Below, one piece after another: positions 12,301-22,565 of a stretch of 64,000 nt of DNA (positions within the stretch are counted from its first letter, which is position 1; every line of letters starts with the position of its first letter). This DNA is from Sanguinoderma infundibulare (lineage: Eukaryota; Basidiomycota; Agaricomycetes; Polyporales; Polyporaceae). Location: positions 558,001-622,000 of the forward strand of contig JAVLRN010000003.1 in the NCBI GenBank assembly GCA_032821775.1, read 5' to 3'. The notes beneath the pieces are model-generated. The model ran no database searches. It was not told where the DNA came from and was given only the letters and a program-made list of their open reading frames with translations. A program made the position numbers and the translations under genes.

Positions 12301-14551
12301 ACAGAGCGGCGCTGCCCCTCCACCCACGACCCGCCAGCTCTCGGACATGCCGCAGGCTGCGGTCGATACGTTCATGCAGCTCAAGTTCAACAGGCTGCTC
12401 GGGATGATGTCGAACGAGTGGATGCGCCAGGTAGAACTGACGCCGCAGCTGGCGGATACGCCATATTGTCAAGATCTCGTCCCGCTGATCGAATCTGCGC
12501 TGGTGCGTACTTCGTAAACATTTGTAAATATGTTACTTACCGTTCCCCGCACAGGATCTGATGAAGTCCGGAAAAGACTTCGCGAAGCTCGAAAGACAAT
12601 TCAAGAGGCTCAAGACTCGCCACGCCGGCCAGAACCTCGATGGCTTCCGGAGTGATATCCAGCGCTTGCGCGACATGATTCCCCAAGGAGTCAGCGAACC
12701 GCTGACGCAGCTGGATACCCTGCAAGACCAATCGCTGATCCTTCGTGAAGAAGATCCTCCCAAATGGAATCACCACGTATCCGAAGCTGCACAAGTGCTT
12801 TCGAAGTTCAACAGGGAACTTTCCATCGCGATCCGGTTTGAAGAAGAGTATTGTGAGTGTGGCATTGACCTGAACCCAACGCCGTAGTACTCAGGCGCTG
12901 CATACACAGCGGAGAGCTATGGTTCGATCTCTCAGCATGGTCAGGATCGAGACAAGCCCCGGCGTGTGGACAGAGTGAAGCAACTGTATCAATCTCAGTA
13001 CTTTGGAGGTCCGCGTTCCGCTCGCTCAGGGTCCAAGCAGCCAATTGACCTGTGTAACATGAATCTGATTAGGAGGAAACAGACAACAGCAGGGCGAACA
13101 GCGAATGCGAGCGTCGGCGTGGTCTGTATTAAGTAGCTGCCTTGTATCAACATGTGTTCAATTGATCCGTTTAGGTACTACTACGGCTACACGAAGGGCA
13201 AAACCGCGTTCTCTTGGTTGGGAGAACGGTATCTGAACGAAATCAAAGCCTGTAAGGATCTGTTTTCGGTCACCGTGATGGGTTGCATGGTTGATTGCTT
13301 CTTTTAGGGTGGTCCAATGGCAACAGAGCGCCGCTCTTTGTTGGGGCTGCGATTCCGCGTCCAGCAATCGTCTCTTCTTCACCACTCTCTCGGTTAGACT
13401 CACAAGCCACACTTGTCGATCAAGACTCACAAGTCACACCCATCGATCAACCGTCCGCGTCTCGTGAGACCCAAACCGAGGTACCCATGGATATCGACGG
13501 CGAAACGATTCCTGATGAGGACCACCCGACTCTCAAGAAGAGTCGGACGTCGACTGACTGTCGATGTCACCGCCACAATACGCACGACGAGGACGTTGAG
13601 CCTCGAAGGACAAGCTCCCGTACCCGCTGCGCTGGCCCCCCGGAGCCTGTCCGCGTCCCCGTCGCCAGTAACCCAAAACCTCGAGCACCGGTTGCGACCA
13701 GAGTAGCTGTCGCGCCTACCGTGTGTGCAGGCACTACACACCAGTGGAGAATCACAGCTGCGAATGCGACCGCGCGGCGGTACCTCTGCCTGTGCGGAAT
13801 CGAGGTTCGCGAGAAGAAGAAGAACGGCTTTTGGGTAAACTACCAGTATAACATCGCCGAACCGCGTGAGGCCAACCATACCCCGCCTCAGCCCCGACAC
13901 AGGAAACCAGAACCCGAGGAGGAGGAGGAGGATCCTCCTGCGCCAAAGAGGAGAGCCCTACAACTGCGTCCTGTGCAAGAGGAGTCCGTGCCGGCCGACC
14001 ATTCCAGCGATGCTGACTCCGACTCAGAGTCTATGTACGTGTCGGCTGACGAGCGCACACCAGAAATGTCGATTGTGGAGATCCCAAGTCCACCTCGACG
14101 GTCCTCTACCGATCGCACCTCTGGAAGAACCACATGCTCTGACGCTCCAAGCTCGCTGTGCGGTCTGCCGCTACGACGGCTGCCTGCCCGCCCCGGGTCA
14201 GACATCTTGAGCCCCGCCGGGCGTTCGCGCCAGGTTTCCTCGTCCACGCGCAGGGCCTCTGGCTCGACTGCGGGGCTCCACACGCCGGCTTCCCCTGCGC
14301 AGTCTGATCTTTACTCTCCTCCTGCCCCATCGCCGACCGTCGTTTCTCCGGACTGGCCACTTGTCTCGGACAATCCCAAGCCTGCAGCACCCGTCGCAAC
14401 GTTCCACACACTGCCTTGCCGGAGCGGAGCAGCCCATCGCTGGCATTGCGACTGGGGAAGTGGCACCCATCGTCGGTACAAGTGCCTCGATTGCACCCAC
14501 AAAGTGGTGGAACGCAAGCAAGGACAGCCCCAAGCTTGGGTGCCCGCCTAG
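9371..14551 (+). CDS. RNA-dependent RNA polymerase (QDE-1 type) with a long zinc-finger-like C-terminal tail
   Basis: Cell-encoded RdRP that makes double-stranded RNA for Dicer in RNA silencing (established for QDE-1 and RDR proteins). Conserved blocks run in order: 'FLGATESQIKAG', 'GYGKYAARLGLSFSSTVAS', 'LHSDGCG', 'FQIRRGGIKGLL', 'YRPSMLKY', 'VLVRDVVVAR', and the catalytic loop SGDLDGDLYF with the metal-binding aspartates at 12200-12214. Introns supported by frame and splice signals: 10604-10676, 11060-11226, 11898-11957, 11981-12035, 12096-12149, 12503-12554, 12853-12894, 13052-13174 and 13252-13307. The last joins 'YLNEIKA' to the exon 13308-14551, a roughly 410-residue tail rich in Ser/Pro/Glu with two Cys/His/Trp modules (about 13715-13840 and 14402-14548). 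N-terminal exons before 10225 are tentative (a coding-like exon at 9371-9555). No stop interrupts the catalytic region. It is probably functional. Confidence 0.85.
13715..13840 (+). other. RdRP tail module 1 (Cys/His/Trp, putative zinc knuckle)
   Basis: Pattern C-x4-H-x-W ... T-A-R-R-Y-x-C-L-C-x3-V-x-E-K, ending in a Trp-Val pair. It aligns with the module at 14402-14548. Metal binding is inferred only from the spacing of Cys and His. Confidence 0.55.
14402..14548 (+). other. RdRP tail module 2 (Cys/His/Trp, putative zinc knuckle)
   Basis: Pattern C-x5-H-x-W ... T-H-R-R-Y-x-C-L-x-C-x3-V-x-E-R, ending Trp-Val-Pro-Ala and the stop codon. Shared residues with module 1 are the first Cys, His, Trp, Arg-Arg-Tyr, Cys-Leu and last Cys. 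The intramolecular duplication suggests a real structural unit at the protein's end. Confidence 0.55.
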
Positions 14552-15059
14552 TAAACCGTCATTGTGCCTGCCTCGCGCGATGCATGCTGTGTACCTGATG
14601 TGAATTCGTCCGTTTTGCTTGCAGAGTCTGACATGGCTACTGTATTACGTTCGTTACTGACGTGTAGGATACTATGCTGTACTAACATCTTTCCAATACG
14701 TCCCACGCCCTCCACATGCGATACTTCCGGGCCATTGATTTATTCTCCTTGTATCAAGGCGCGTTCAAGTAGTAGTGCGATGCTCCCCATTTATTACACA
14801 ATGAGACGCACAGGGAGCGTCAGCTAGGTACATAGAGTCAGTAATGAACGTATACTTGTAGCTTTAGATAACATACCTCAGTCGGGCTGAAGAACGACTT
14901 CGGAGGGAAAGAAGGAGCGTGGGCGCGAACCGAAAACTGTGCCTATCGGAAGACGCCGATAAGTAAGTAAAGTAAGTAAGATAATAAGTCCGATAAGAAA
15001 GTCTATCAGTAAGTACGTCCGTAGGATCATCCTTCAACATTAAGACGTCCATATTATAC
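14552..15059. other. Intergenic, no gene seen
   Basis: This is the 3' flank of the RdRP gene. Simple-sequence stretches of 'aagtaagt' type occur near 14955-14990. Nothing coding can be supported. Confidence 0.5.
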
Positions 15060-15300
15060 GAATCCACTGAAAGTACCAAAGGGTACTTTGCTGCATATTC
15101 CCTCCATCTCACGCGTGGCCGTCACCTTTCTCTTCGTCTGTGCCTTCCGACTCCTTGAGCCCATAAGTGTCGTCTACGTGCTGGACCATTGGGATTTCCT
15201 TCAGGAGAAACACCGATAACAACCCTGCACCGTAAAAGCCTATCATCACCTTCCACACTACGGAGAAGCTCGCGGCAAAGGCTTGCGCAAGTTCCTTTAT
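15060..15300 (-). pseudogene. C-terminal fragment of an MFS transporter gene
   Basis: The minus-strand frame ending at 15109 reads 'FAASFSVVWKVMIGFYGAG', 'LLSVFLLKEIPMVQHVDDTY' and a charged tail. It matches the last about 60 residues of the intact transporter at 38891-40949 nearly residue for residue. The match continues about 50 bases past the stop codon ('atatgcagcaaagtacc' region). Upstream of about 15300 the similarity stops and the rest of the transporter is absent. It is therefore a truncated duplicate, inverted relative to the intact copy. Confidence 0.85.
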
Positions 15301-16660
15301 CCGAGTCCGAGTCCAGCTCCGCCCGTCCTCGTCGATGCAGCTTGCTAGCCTGGTGGCCACTGTGACTTCTCTGATGTCGGGCCCAAGGCCAGGCACGGAG
15401 TCGGGTTGGTTGCACACGCATGAGCCCAGAGTTCCGCCTTACAGTGTTGTGCCGGTCGACGGACTGTCGACATGAGTCGGCAGGTCGCCAGGACCGGGCG
15501 ACTAGTCGACAAAGTCGATAGTAAACTTTTGCACGCCCCTTCGCGTGCGGCGACTCCTGGCGACTCTCGAGGTCCCGATGCCCATGTTGTATGCAGGTAT
15601 CTTCTTCTCCAAGGATCGGCGGGAGCAAGTCATCGAAGTGGAGGAGGAGCCCGAGATGGTCGCCTTGTCGCGACTCAGCGAGAAGGTCCCGCTCATGACG
15701 CAGGGCCAGTGGATGAAGGGCTGCCCCGAAGGCGGCGACCAAAGCTTCCTGTTAGGGCTCTACCAGCAGCTGAGCGACGGCGATTGTCGATGTCCGCACG
15801 GGTGTGGCGAAGTCATTCAGAGAAGAGCGACTTCTACGCTCTCTTTGTAATGTATCCCACTCACGGTTTGGTACGGTTCTGACGCGCATTAGCCAACATT
15901 CGCCGAGTACACCAAGCATCTAGAATCCATTGTTCCCCGGACATGCGCTCGATGCTCAAGGACATTCTGTTTTGCGTGTTGCGATCCCACAGGCCCAATC
16001 AATAACAACCTCATCGGTTCCCTCGAGATCGACTATTCGCCGTTCCACTGCTCCACTCTGCAAAGTGCGATTCTTGGCATGGGTCTTGCGATGCTCGAGA
16101 CCCGTGCCTTACGGATTTCGTGTGCGTGCCTGTTCGGAGGATGGATAGAAAGTGTGTTGACAAGAACTAAGTACGAAAACTATTTGTACATACTCAAATT
16201 CCGAGCGCTGCACTCATCAGGTCATTCATGTGTGTGTGTTCCGACCCATCCTCAGACTCAATCTCACCCTCCCTCGCGGCTCGCCTTGTTCTTGAATTCC
16301 GGGTGATCGTAGAATTGGAGCCAGTACCAGGAGCGGCTGCGGGGATTGGAGGTCTGGTTGGCTTCGGAATATGCAGCCATGGAGGTATAGAGACAAGAAA
16401 TAACATTATTGCGATGAGGCTACAGATATGAGCGCTTGAGCAAGCACGCGCAACCGATAAAGGCACTGGCAGGCGTGCAAGCCGAGAGCGCCAAATCAGG
16501 TGATTGAACACGTTCGTGACACCGTGTCGTCCAATCATATTGCGTCCCTCAGGTCTTGGGATGTGGGAGAAAGAGGGCACGCGCGAGAGGGAAGCGAATG
16601 GGGGAAAAGACGGTCGCGTTTGAGCACTGATGAAAACGCGTGAGGGACGACGCGTCGCGG
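15301..16660. other. Unassigned stretch with small open frames
   Basis: A plus-strand frame at 15545-15850 has coding-like composition (an 'LYAGIFFSKD' start, a 'CRCPHGCG' Cys cluster near its end) but no recognised family. A minus-strand frame ending at 16194 has one hydrophobic segment ('ICSLIAIMLFLVSIPPWLHI') followed by a Pro/Ser/Glu-rich tail and could be a small membrane protein. Neither has a copy elsewhere in the window. Both are left as unproven. Confidence 0.3.
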
Positions 16661-16669
16661 GCGGGACTA

Positions 16670-17160
16670 AATACATGTACAGATAAGACTACAAGATATC
16701 CGAGACAGTGCGAGTGTACAAGACGTCAGGGGCTGCGAGCACGGAGCAAGCTCGCTAACATAAGCATATATCTCCAATATGGGAAAGTTGGCAAGTCGTG
16801 CGAAGGTCGACAGTTGACACAGGCCGGCGCGCCATGGCAAGCAATGCTGTTCGTCTGGCTGCCAACAAACGGGATCGATGCCGGACGTGACTTCTGAAGC
16901 ATGAGATATACCCAAGAATATACCGCAGACCCTGTGCACGAGTCGCGGCGATGTCGTCAGTGAAAATCGACAGGTGCCGCGAATGGCGGACTTGCTAAGG
17001 AACGACACAAGGGGGAAGTTGCCCTCTGGCAGAACACTGCCGAGTAGTGGTGCTGCGAAATTCTGTGGATGGGAAGCGTTCATAGTTGCCCTCCCGACAC
17101 AATGCATGAAAAAAACACTTATATGGAGATCGTCTTGCCAGGTGAGCGGTCGAGGATCCC
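16670..17160 (+). repeat. Duplicated upstream flank of the kinase-like gene family (copy A, left of the MULE)
   Basis: About 16910-17160 matches the minus strand of about 49080-48810, upstream of kinase-like copy C. Shared strings include the 'ccgcagaccctgtgcacgag' region and 'aaattctgtggatggga'. It was one piece with 22417 onward before the MULE inserted at 17160. Confidence 0.75.
17152..17160 (+). repeat. Left 9-bp target-site duplication of the MULE
   Basis: GAGGATCCC directly abuts the left inverted repeat and is repeated exactly at 22408-22416. Confidence 0.95.
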
Positions 17161-17280
17161 ACTTGAAGTTAATCACCCAGCGGGTTTGCTGGGATTTCAG
17201 GCTCCGCTGTGGCTGAAGCGCCCTGCCGCCCAGCATGATGGCACTTCGGCGCGCCTCCCGCCCTCCGGGCGTCTCGTACT
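17161..17280 (+). repeat. MULE left terminal inverted repeat
   Basis: About 120 bases, nearly identical to the reverse complement of 22290-22407 apart from a few substitutions and a small indel in the 'cccagca' section. Confidence 0.92.
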
Positions 17281-17422
17281 TTACCATTTTCGTACTCCCT
17301 GCACCGCGCATACCTTTCTGCCTCTACCAAACGTTCACGGAAGCATTTCTGTTGATCCAGGCACCCATCAGTATTCATCAAGAATGATAAAAGTTTTTTC
17401 TTTGCATTGTTTGCTTCTCCTC

Positions 17423-20400
17423 ATGCCCAAACCGCCCGCCGCCAAACCGCCCGAAATGCGACAGTGTACAGGCTGCGACCGCTCAAAGCCCATCGCCGAA
17501 TTTGGTATTCGCATCAAAAATACCCCGAAGGGTGGAAAAGCTGGAGAACCAACCGCCCGCTGTCGGGACTGTATTGAGAAGGAGACCGCTGCCCGGAAGC
17601 TACGCCAGCAGAAGAAGAGACAGGCGGAGGGGAATCCCACCGGTGAGCCAACCGTATCTGATGGCGAAGATGAAGATCTCGACATTATGTCATTCACGGA
17701 CTTTATCAATCTTCTTCGGGAGAGTGAATCGCCCATTGAAGTGAGCGCTCGGGTGGATGTCGGGGCAGTTGTAGACATATCCCTGGACCCAAAAGAACAG
17801 GCAACTCGTGTGGCAGCGGTTATTGAGGAGTACACACTCCTGCATTGGACGTAAGTAATACATAACAGTCTCTTTTATACTACATGTGAATTTTCATGTA
17901 CAGGTTCGAGGCGCAGTCCACCCGAAAGCGGACGAACACGACCATTTACAGTTACAGTTGCGCACAATTAGCCGATCGGGAACCGAAAGCCAAGGTACCA
18001 AAGGGCGAGAAGACTCGTGATACGCGGCGGATGGATCGATATCACTGCGGGGGGTGGTTGCATGTCACTGTGTTCCCTAATTCGAATGTTGTCAAGATTC
18101 GATGCAAACACACACTTGAGCACCCTCCGTATGTCAATATTGAGCTTCCGGATCAGTGGAAAGCCTATATCAAGGAGAATGCTCGTACCCAGACACCCGG
18201 ACAAGTGCGCATTGAGTCTATTGATATTGCAAATTCTGATGCATATGTCTAGATCTGGCGGCACATCTTACGAGAGGAAGCCCATGGGAAGGATGCCACG
18301 GCTGTCAATCTGCCATTCCGTGCGAAGTCAGTGTACTATTACTGGCACATTGTTAGCCGGGATGAGTGGAAGCTCGCCGACAATCCGATTGATTCGGCCC
18401 GGATGTTCCTTGAACGTGAGGGCCAAACAATGCATGTCGCGATGCTGGATGTTGCACCAGAGCCCAGAACGGAGGTGCTTGCATTCCAGGTGACGGATTT
18501 TATGAAGGAGTGGGCACGGCATACTCAGGAACTTGCAATGGACTCGACATGTAAGCTTTTTAACTGTAGATTTGATGATATCTAACATAATGATAGGGAA
18601 TACGAATCGGGGAAACTTCGAGCTGTTTGCCGCTGTAGCTGACGCTGAGGGAGCGGGAATTCCCTTGGCGTTCCTCCTGATTCGGACAACAAAAGAAGCC
18701 CGCCCCGGTGCAAAACAGGCTGTTCTCGAGCGCTTTTTACATCAGCTTAAGGCACTCGGTGTGGAGCCGGAGTTCACGCTTTCAGACAAGGACTGGTCCG
18801 AAATCAATGCTATGCGGGCAACATGGCCGGAAGCGAAGCATCAACTTTGCTTCTGGCATGCGCTTCGAGCATTGAAACAGCGCCTCACGAAGAACAAAGA
18901 CACTCTGGCCATGTATGATGCTGAGACTGCCCAAAAGGAGTTTCGCTTTATTGACACATCATTCGTTCCGATTGGTCAACGGCCTGAGAGCTCGGATATG
19001 AAGGTTCAAGTTCATTTATTGGTCTACACGCATTTCACTCACATTGTATTCTCACCAGGTACCCACCCCCCCTGAGAAACCACTACCTCGGATCCGGCTG
19101 CTCATCAATGGACGTCCGCTTGTCCTGACCCCATCAATTCCGAAGATTGTCCTTACCCGGGAGGCTATCGACAGGGCATTGCGGGGTGATGAAGACGCTG
19201 GTGCACAGGCGGAGATCCCTGAGGAGTCATTTGACGTTCAGGAGGCTACAGAGCAGGGAGCAGTGCCTCCCATTCACGTTGTCTTCGACACTACAACCGG
19301 TGATGGTGATGAGCGAAGCGATGACAGGACTGATCAACCTGAAGGATCAATCATAGATGATGTTGAGTGGGACGGCACCCAAGATGACCTTCGCAGGTAT
19401 GTTAACTTAATTGTTGTGTGTCTGAAGCTATGTACCACGCTGTATGCATATGACGAGCTTGCTGACTATCTCGTAATAATGCTTCACAGGCGTGTCCACG
19501 AAATTGCCGATGATCCCACGAACGTCGATGCCGATGCACCAAGCGAGCCATCGGAAACTGGTAGTCGATTGAAGCAAGCCAATTACGAATTCTGTCCAGC
19601 TTCCCATCGCCTGGCGATTATGCGCCTCTTCGCGAAGCACGCATCTCAACATTCACTCCTTCCGGAACGACATGGTCAGGCACGCACTGCCGAGGAGGTT
19701 CGCCGTGATGCCGTGATGGAGATGTACCTGCATTGCAAGGTCAACCAATTATGTGAGGTGTGGGGTTACCTATGGAACTCTTGGTACTGTCCGTCTCGCT
19801 GGAAACTCTGGGCTCGATCCGCATATGCAACAAGTATTCCGAAGAAGCGGACAACCATGATGGTTGAAGCTTTGTGGCGCAACCTCAAGCGCCTCGTCTT
19901 GCATCTCTACAACCGCCCGCCGCTCGATTTGGCCATTTATGCGATTGTTACCAAATCCCTCCCCCCCTATCGCCACACCCTCAGCCAGATCATCGGAAAT
20001 GCTCGTGCCGGCCGAGCACGCTCTCTCACGCACTTTCAGCAGGCATTCAAGCGGTCCTGGGAGCGACTCCGAAAGGTGCCTATCAAGGGTACATACAAGA
20101 CGGACCTTTCAGCCTTCACCTGCGACTGTGGGGCGCAAAAGTACCACTCCTACCTCCTCTGCAAACATCTCATCCAAGCAGTCTATTCCGCCGGCCCTAT
20201 TCCATCTTCCTGGTGGCCCGACGTTGTTCGGTATCACGTCCCCCCCTTCTACACTGTTCCCATCAACGGCCTGATCCCCGACGCCCCGGAGTCGACTCGC
20301 GATCGCGCTTGGCTGTCCCGAATGCGTAAAGGCAAAGGTGCCGCTCCCGCGCCCGAGACCCCTTGTGCTGATGTGCGCTCGCCGTCTCGGACGATGACAC

Positions 20401-20979
20401 ATGCCGCACGGCTCGCCGCTCCCACTCCCAAGCCCATCAAAAGTGCTCCCGAGGTCATTACGATCGATGACTCCGACTCTGAGGTCGAAATTCCCGAGGC
20501 TCCTTCAACCCCTGCAAGATCTTCATCCCCGGTGAGTTTTTGTTGCCCTGCTGTGGCGTAATATTGATTTCATAGCAATTAGATCATGTCTTCCCCCGAC
20601 AAGGCTGCACCAACCGGCCGCGATGGGTTGTTGCGCACACGCGCTGGCGGTGGAGCTGGGTTTGAGGTAAGATTCTTCTGTCCGCATCCACATAATGATT
20701 ATTAACTTGTGTAATTCGTAAGCTGGACAATGCTGAAGATGAGGAGGTTGATGAGGCTATACGCCTCCTGTCCCGCTCAATTGAGATACTGCAAGAGCAG
20801 CGCGACAATCCTGACCCCCGCTTTGTGGAGCGCGCCATGCGCGCCATGCGCGGCACCTTCAATTTCGTTCGCGATGTCGAGAAGCACAACAACCGCCGCA
20901 CTATGCCCAAAACGAATGCACGCGGGCAAGCCGGTCAGTCGGCGTCCAACGTTATTGGGTACAAGTATCAATCTTAGTA
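17423..20979 (+). CDS. MULE transposase with SWIM zinc finger
   Basis: Catalyses excision and insertion of the host element. The start at 17423 (MPKPPAAKPPE) is followed by a short Cys-rich N-terminal motif (CTGCDRSKPIAEFG ... CRDC). The RNase-H-like DDE core reads 'MDSTWNTNRGNFELFA' (first Asp) after splicing, 'GIPLAFLLIR', 'FTLSDKDWSEINAM' (second Asp) and 'HQLCFWHALRALK', the usual MULE CxxH-like signature. The SWIM finger is 'FTCDCGAQKYHSYLLCKHLI' (C-x-C-x(n)-C-x-H). An acidic Ser/Asp region and a small Glu-rich coiled C-terminus follow. Introns include about 17851-17902, 18202-18249 (removing an in-frame TAG), about 18552-18597 and about 19392-19489; each splice preserves the frame and no stop remains. 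The element therefore looks capable of autonomous movement. The first 'MDSTW' is itself split by an intron. Confidence 0.9.
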
Positions 20980-20989
20980 CTTACGTATC

Positions 20990-22265
20990 CTACAACTCGC
21001 AAGCCTGTTCCGGATCAATCAGATCGCGTACATTACGACCAAAGACAGTCCCATCCATTGACCCAGACCACAACATGTGTCCATTCGGAGAGAACGCGAC
21101 ATGGAAGATGAAACTGGTATACTCGTCGAAAACGGCCATGCACCGTCCATCGCTGACTCTCCACAGCTTCACCGTCGTGTCTCGCGACCCCGGGACCCTC
21201 TCGCTGTGTCCCTCGAGCGAGACCAGCATTGTTCCCATGCGCACGTCCCAGACCTTCTCCGGACAAGACCAGCCGACTGTCCGATGAGAAGGCCAACCGT
21301 AGTATGCGAGCCTCATGCCCCCGAAGGACACAGAGCTGATTTCCCGTCTCCGCACTCCAGACGGTCACTGCGGTCGGCACAGTCGGGTTTCGCATCGCTT
21401 GCGGTGCCTACCACATGCCTCTCGCGCGTTTAGCAATCTCCCCTCTTCAGGCGACTCTCGTACCCCCACCAAGGCTACTGCCATCGACGACACCTATCCG
21501 GCTGCGGGCTGGCATCCGTAGTTTTGCACCGGGTGGTCACCCGAAACGACCGTCTGCGGAACAAACCATGGGAGTGGGGTTCGGAGTTGGAGGCGAGGTT
21601 CCGGCACCTAGACAATGGTGCGCGTGGACTGTGCACTAAAGCATTTGCGCCCAAGTAAGGCGTAAAAGGCAGGTTGAACGTAGCAGATTTACTTGACGTA
21701 CCGGGGCGCAGTAGATTATGCATACAGCCATGTACCGCATCACCAGCGCGATCCTCTGCAATCCTCTATTGTTCTCCGTATAAAGGCTACTAGAGCAAAG
21801 GGCTGAACGCCGTAAGCCTCGTTCCGACCTCGTGTATAGGCTTCCATGGTATTGTGAAGATAGACATACCGTCAATGACTCCGATGACGACTCACGGATA
21901 GCTGCTCGCCGCGGAGTGGAGGCAGCTACGATCGTCGGCCTCCGAATCGGCACAGCCCTACGGACACTAATGGACCCAGAGGAGTGGAGTTGGTGATAGC
22001 GAGGTATGTACTGGTGCGGTTAAATTCAGTTTGCCCGCCGCAATTGGGAAGGGATATCGTCACCTCACCTGCGGTACGGTCCCAGAGAAAAACGCCAGAC
22101 CCCGCATCACGAAGCACGAGCCATCGAAAGTCCTGGGATATGCAGATCAGATGCTGACGACTGTTCTGTGGTGGAAGCATGTTGTGGACACAGACCTCAT
22201 CTCCCGTCTCCACATCCCAGACGGTCACTGCGGTCGGCACAATCGCGTTTCCCGGAGGAGTGGAG
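20990..22265 (-). pseudogene. WD40-repeat gene fragments captured inside the MULE
   Basis: Minus-strand frames contain WD40-type units: 'TAVTVWDVETGDEVC' (about 22240), 'SGVFLWDRTAGEVTISL', 'AVTVWSAETGNQLCVLRGHE' (about 21370), 'VWDVRMGTMLVSLEGHSERV' and 'TTVKLWRVSDGRCMAVFDEY' followed by 'AFSPNGHMLWSGSMDGTV'. The units lie in different frames with stops between them, so no intact protein is encoded. Repeats of this kind occur in NACHT/NLR-like and other WD40 proteins of basidiomycetes. About 50 bases near 21969-22025 recur at 22250-22300 and the 'cagacggtcactgcggtcgg' string recurs near 21359 and 22210, showing duplication within the captured piece. The location between transposase and right terminal repeat indicates host-gene capture of the Pack-MULE type. 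Confidence 0.7.
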
Positions 22266-22289
22266 TTGGCGATAGCGAGGAGTGTACTG

Positions 22290-22407
22290 GTGCGGTCGGA
22301 GGCGGGAGGCGCGCCGAAGTGCCGCCATGCTGTGCTGGGCGGCAGGGCGCTTCAGCCACAGCGGAGTCTGAAATCCCAGCAAACCCGCTGGGTGATTAAC
22401 TTCAAGT
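22290..22407 (-). repeat. MULE right terminal inverted repeat
   Basis: Reverse complement of the left repeat. It ends in ...AACTTCAAGT immediately before the target duplication. Confidence 0.92.
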
Positions 22408-22416
22408 GAGGATCCC
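22408..22416 (+). repeat. Right 9-bp target-site duplication of the MULE
   Basis: GAGGATCCC directly follows the right inverted repeat. Confidence 0.95.
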
Positions 22417-22565
22417 CGGTGCGGTCAGTAACACAAGCGCCCACGCACGCTGGACCAAACAGGGCCACACAGAATGCTCAACAACAGGCGCTTTACAGTG
22501 TTCAACTTCAACCTTGACTGGCACCACATTTCATCTTTCTTGCTCACATCTCCTCTCCTTTTGAC

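Larger units (their letters stand above)
17161..22407 (+). mobile_element. Complete MULE (Mutator-like) DNA transposon, 5.2 kb
   Basis: The element is bounded by long inverted repeats (17161 to about 17280, and about 22290 to 22407) beginning ACTTGAAGTTAATCACCCAG. It is flanked by perfect 9-bp direct repeats GAGGATCCC at 17152-17160 and 22408-22416, the hallmark target duplication of Mutator-type elements. It carries a spliced, uninterrupted MULE transposase gene (17423-20979) on the plus strand and WD40-coding fragments on the minus strand between that gene and the right end. The target was the promoter region of kinase-like copy A. The uninterrupted target survives at 48809-48817 in the sister copy. 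Confidence 0.95.

Noticed and set aside
12853..12894. Stop codon after 'EEEYC' taken as the end of the RdRP
   Set aside because: A 42-nt GTGAGT..CAG intron removes it and the frame continues through further exons into the tail.
18202..18249. In-frame TAG in the MULE transposase taken as inactivation
   Set aside because: A 48-nt segment with GTGCGC donor and TCTAG acceptor removes it in phase, matching other introns in the gene.
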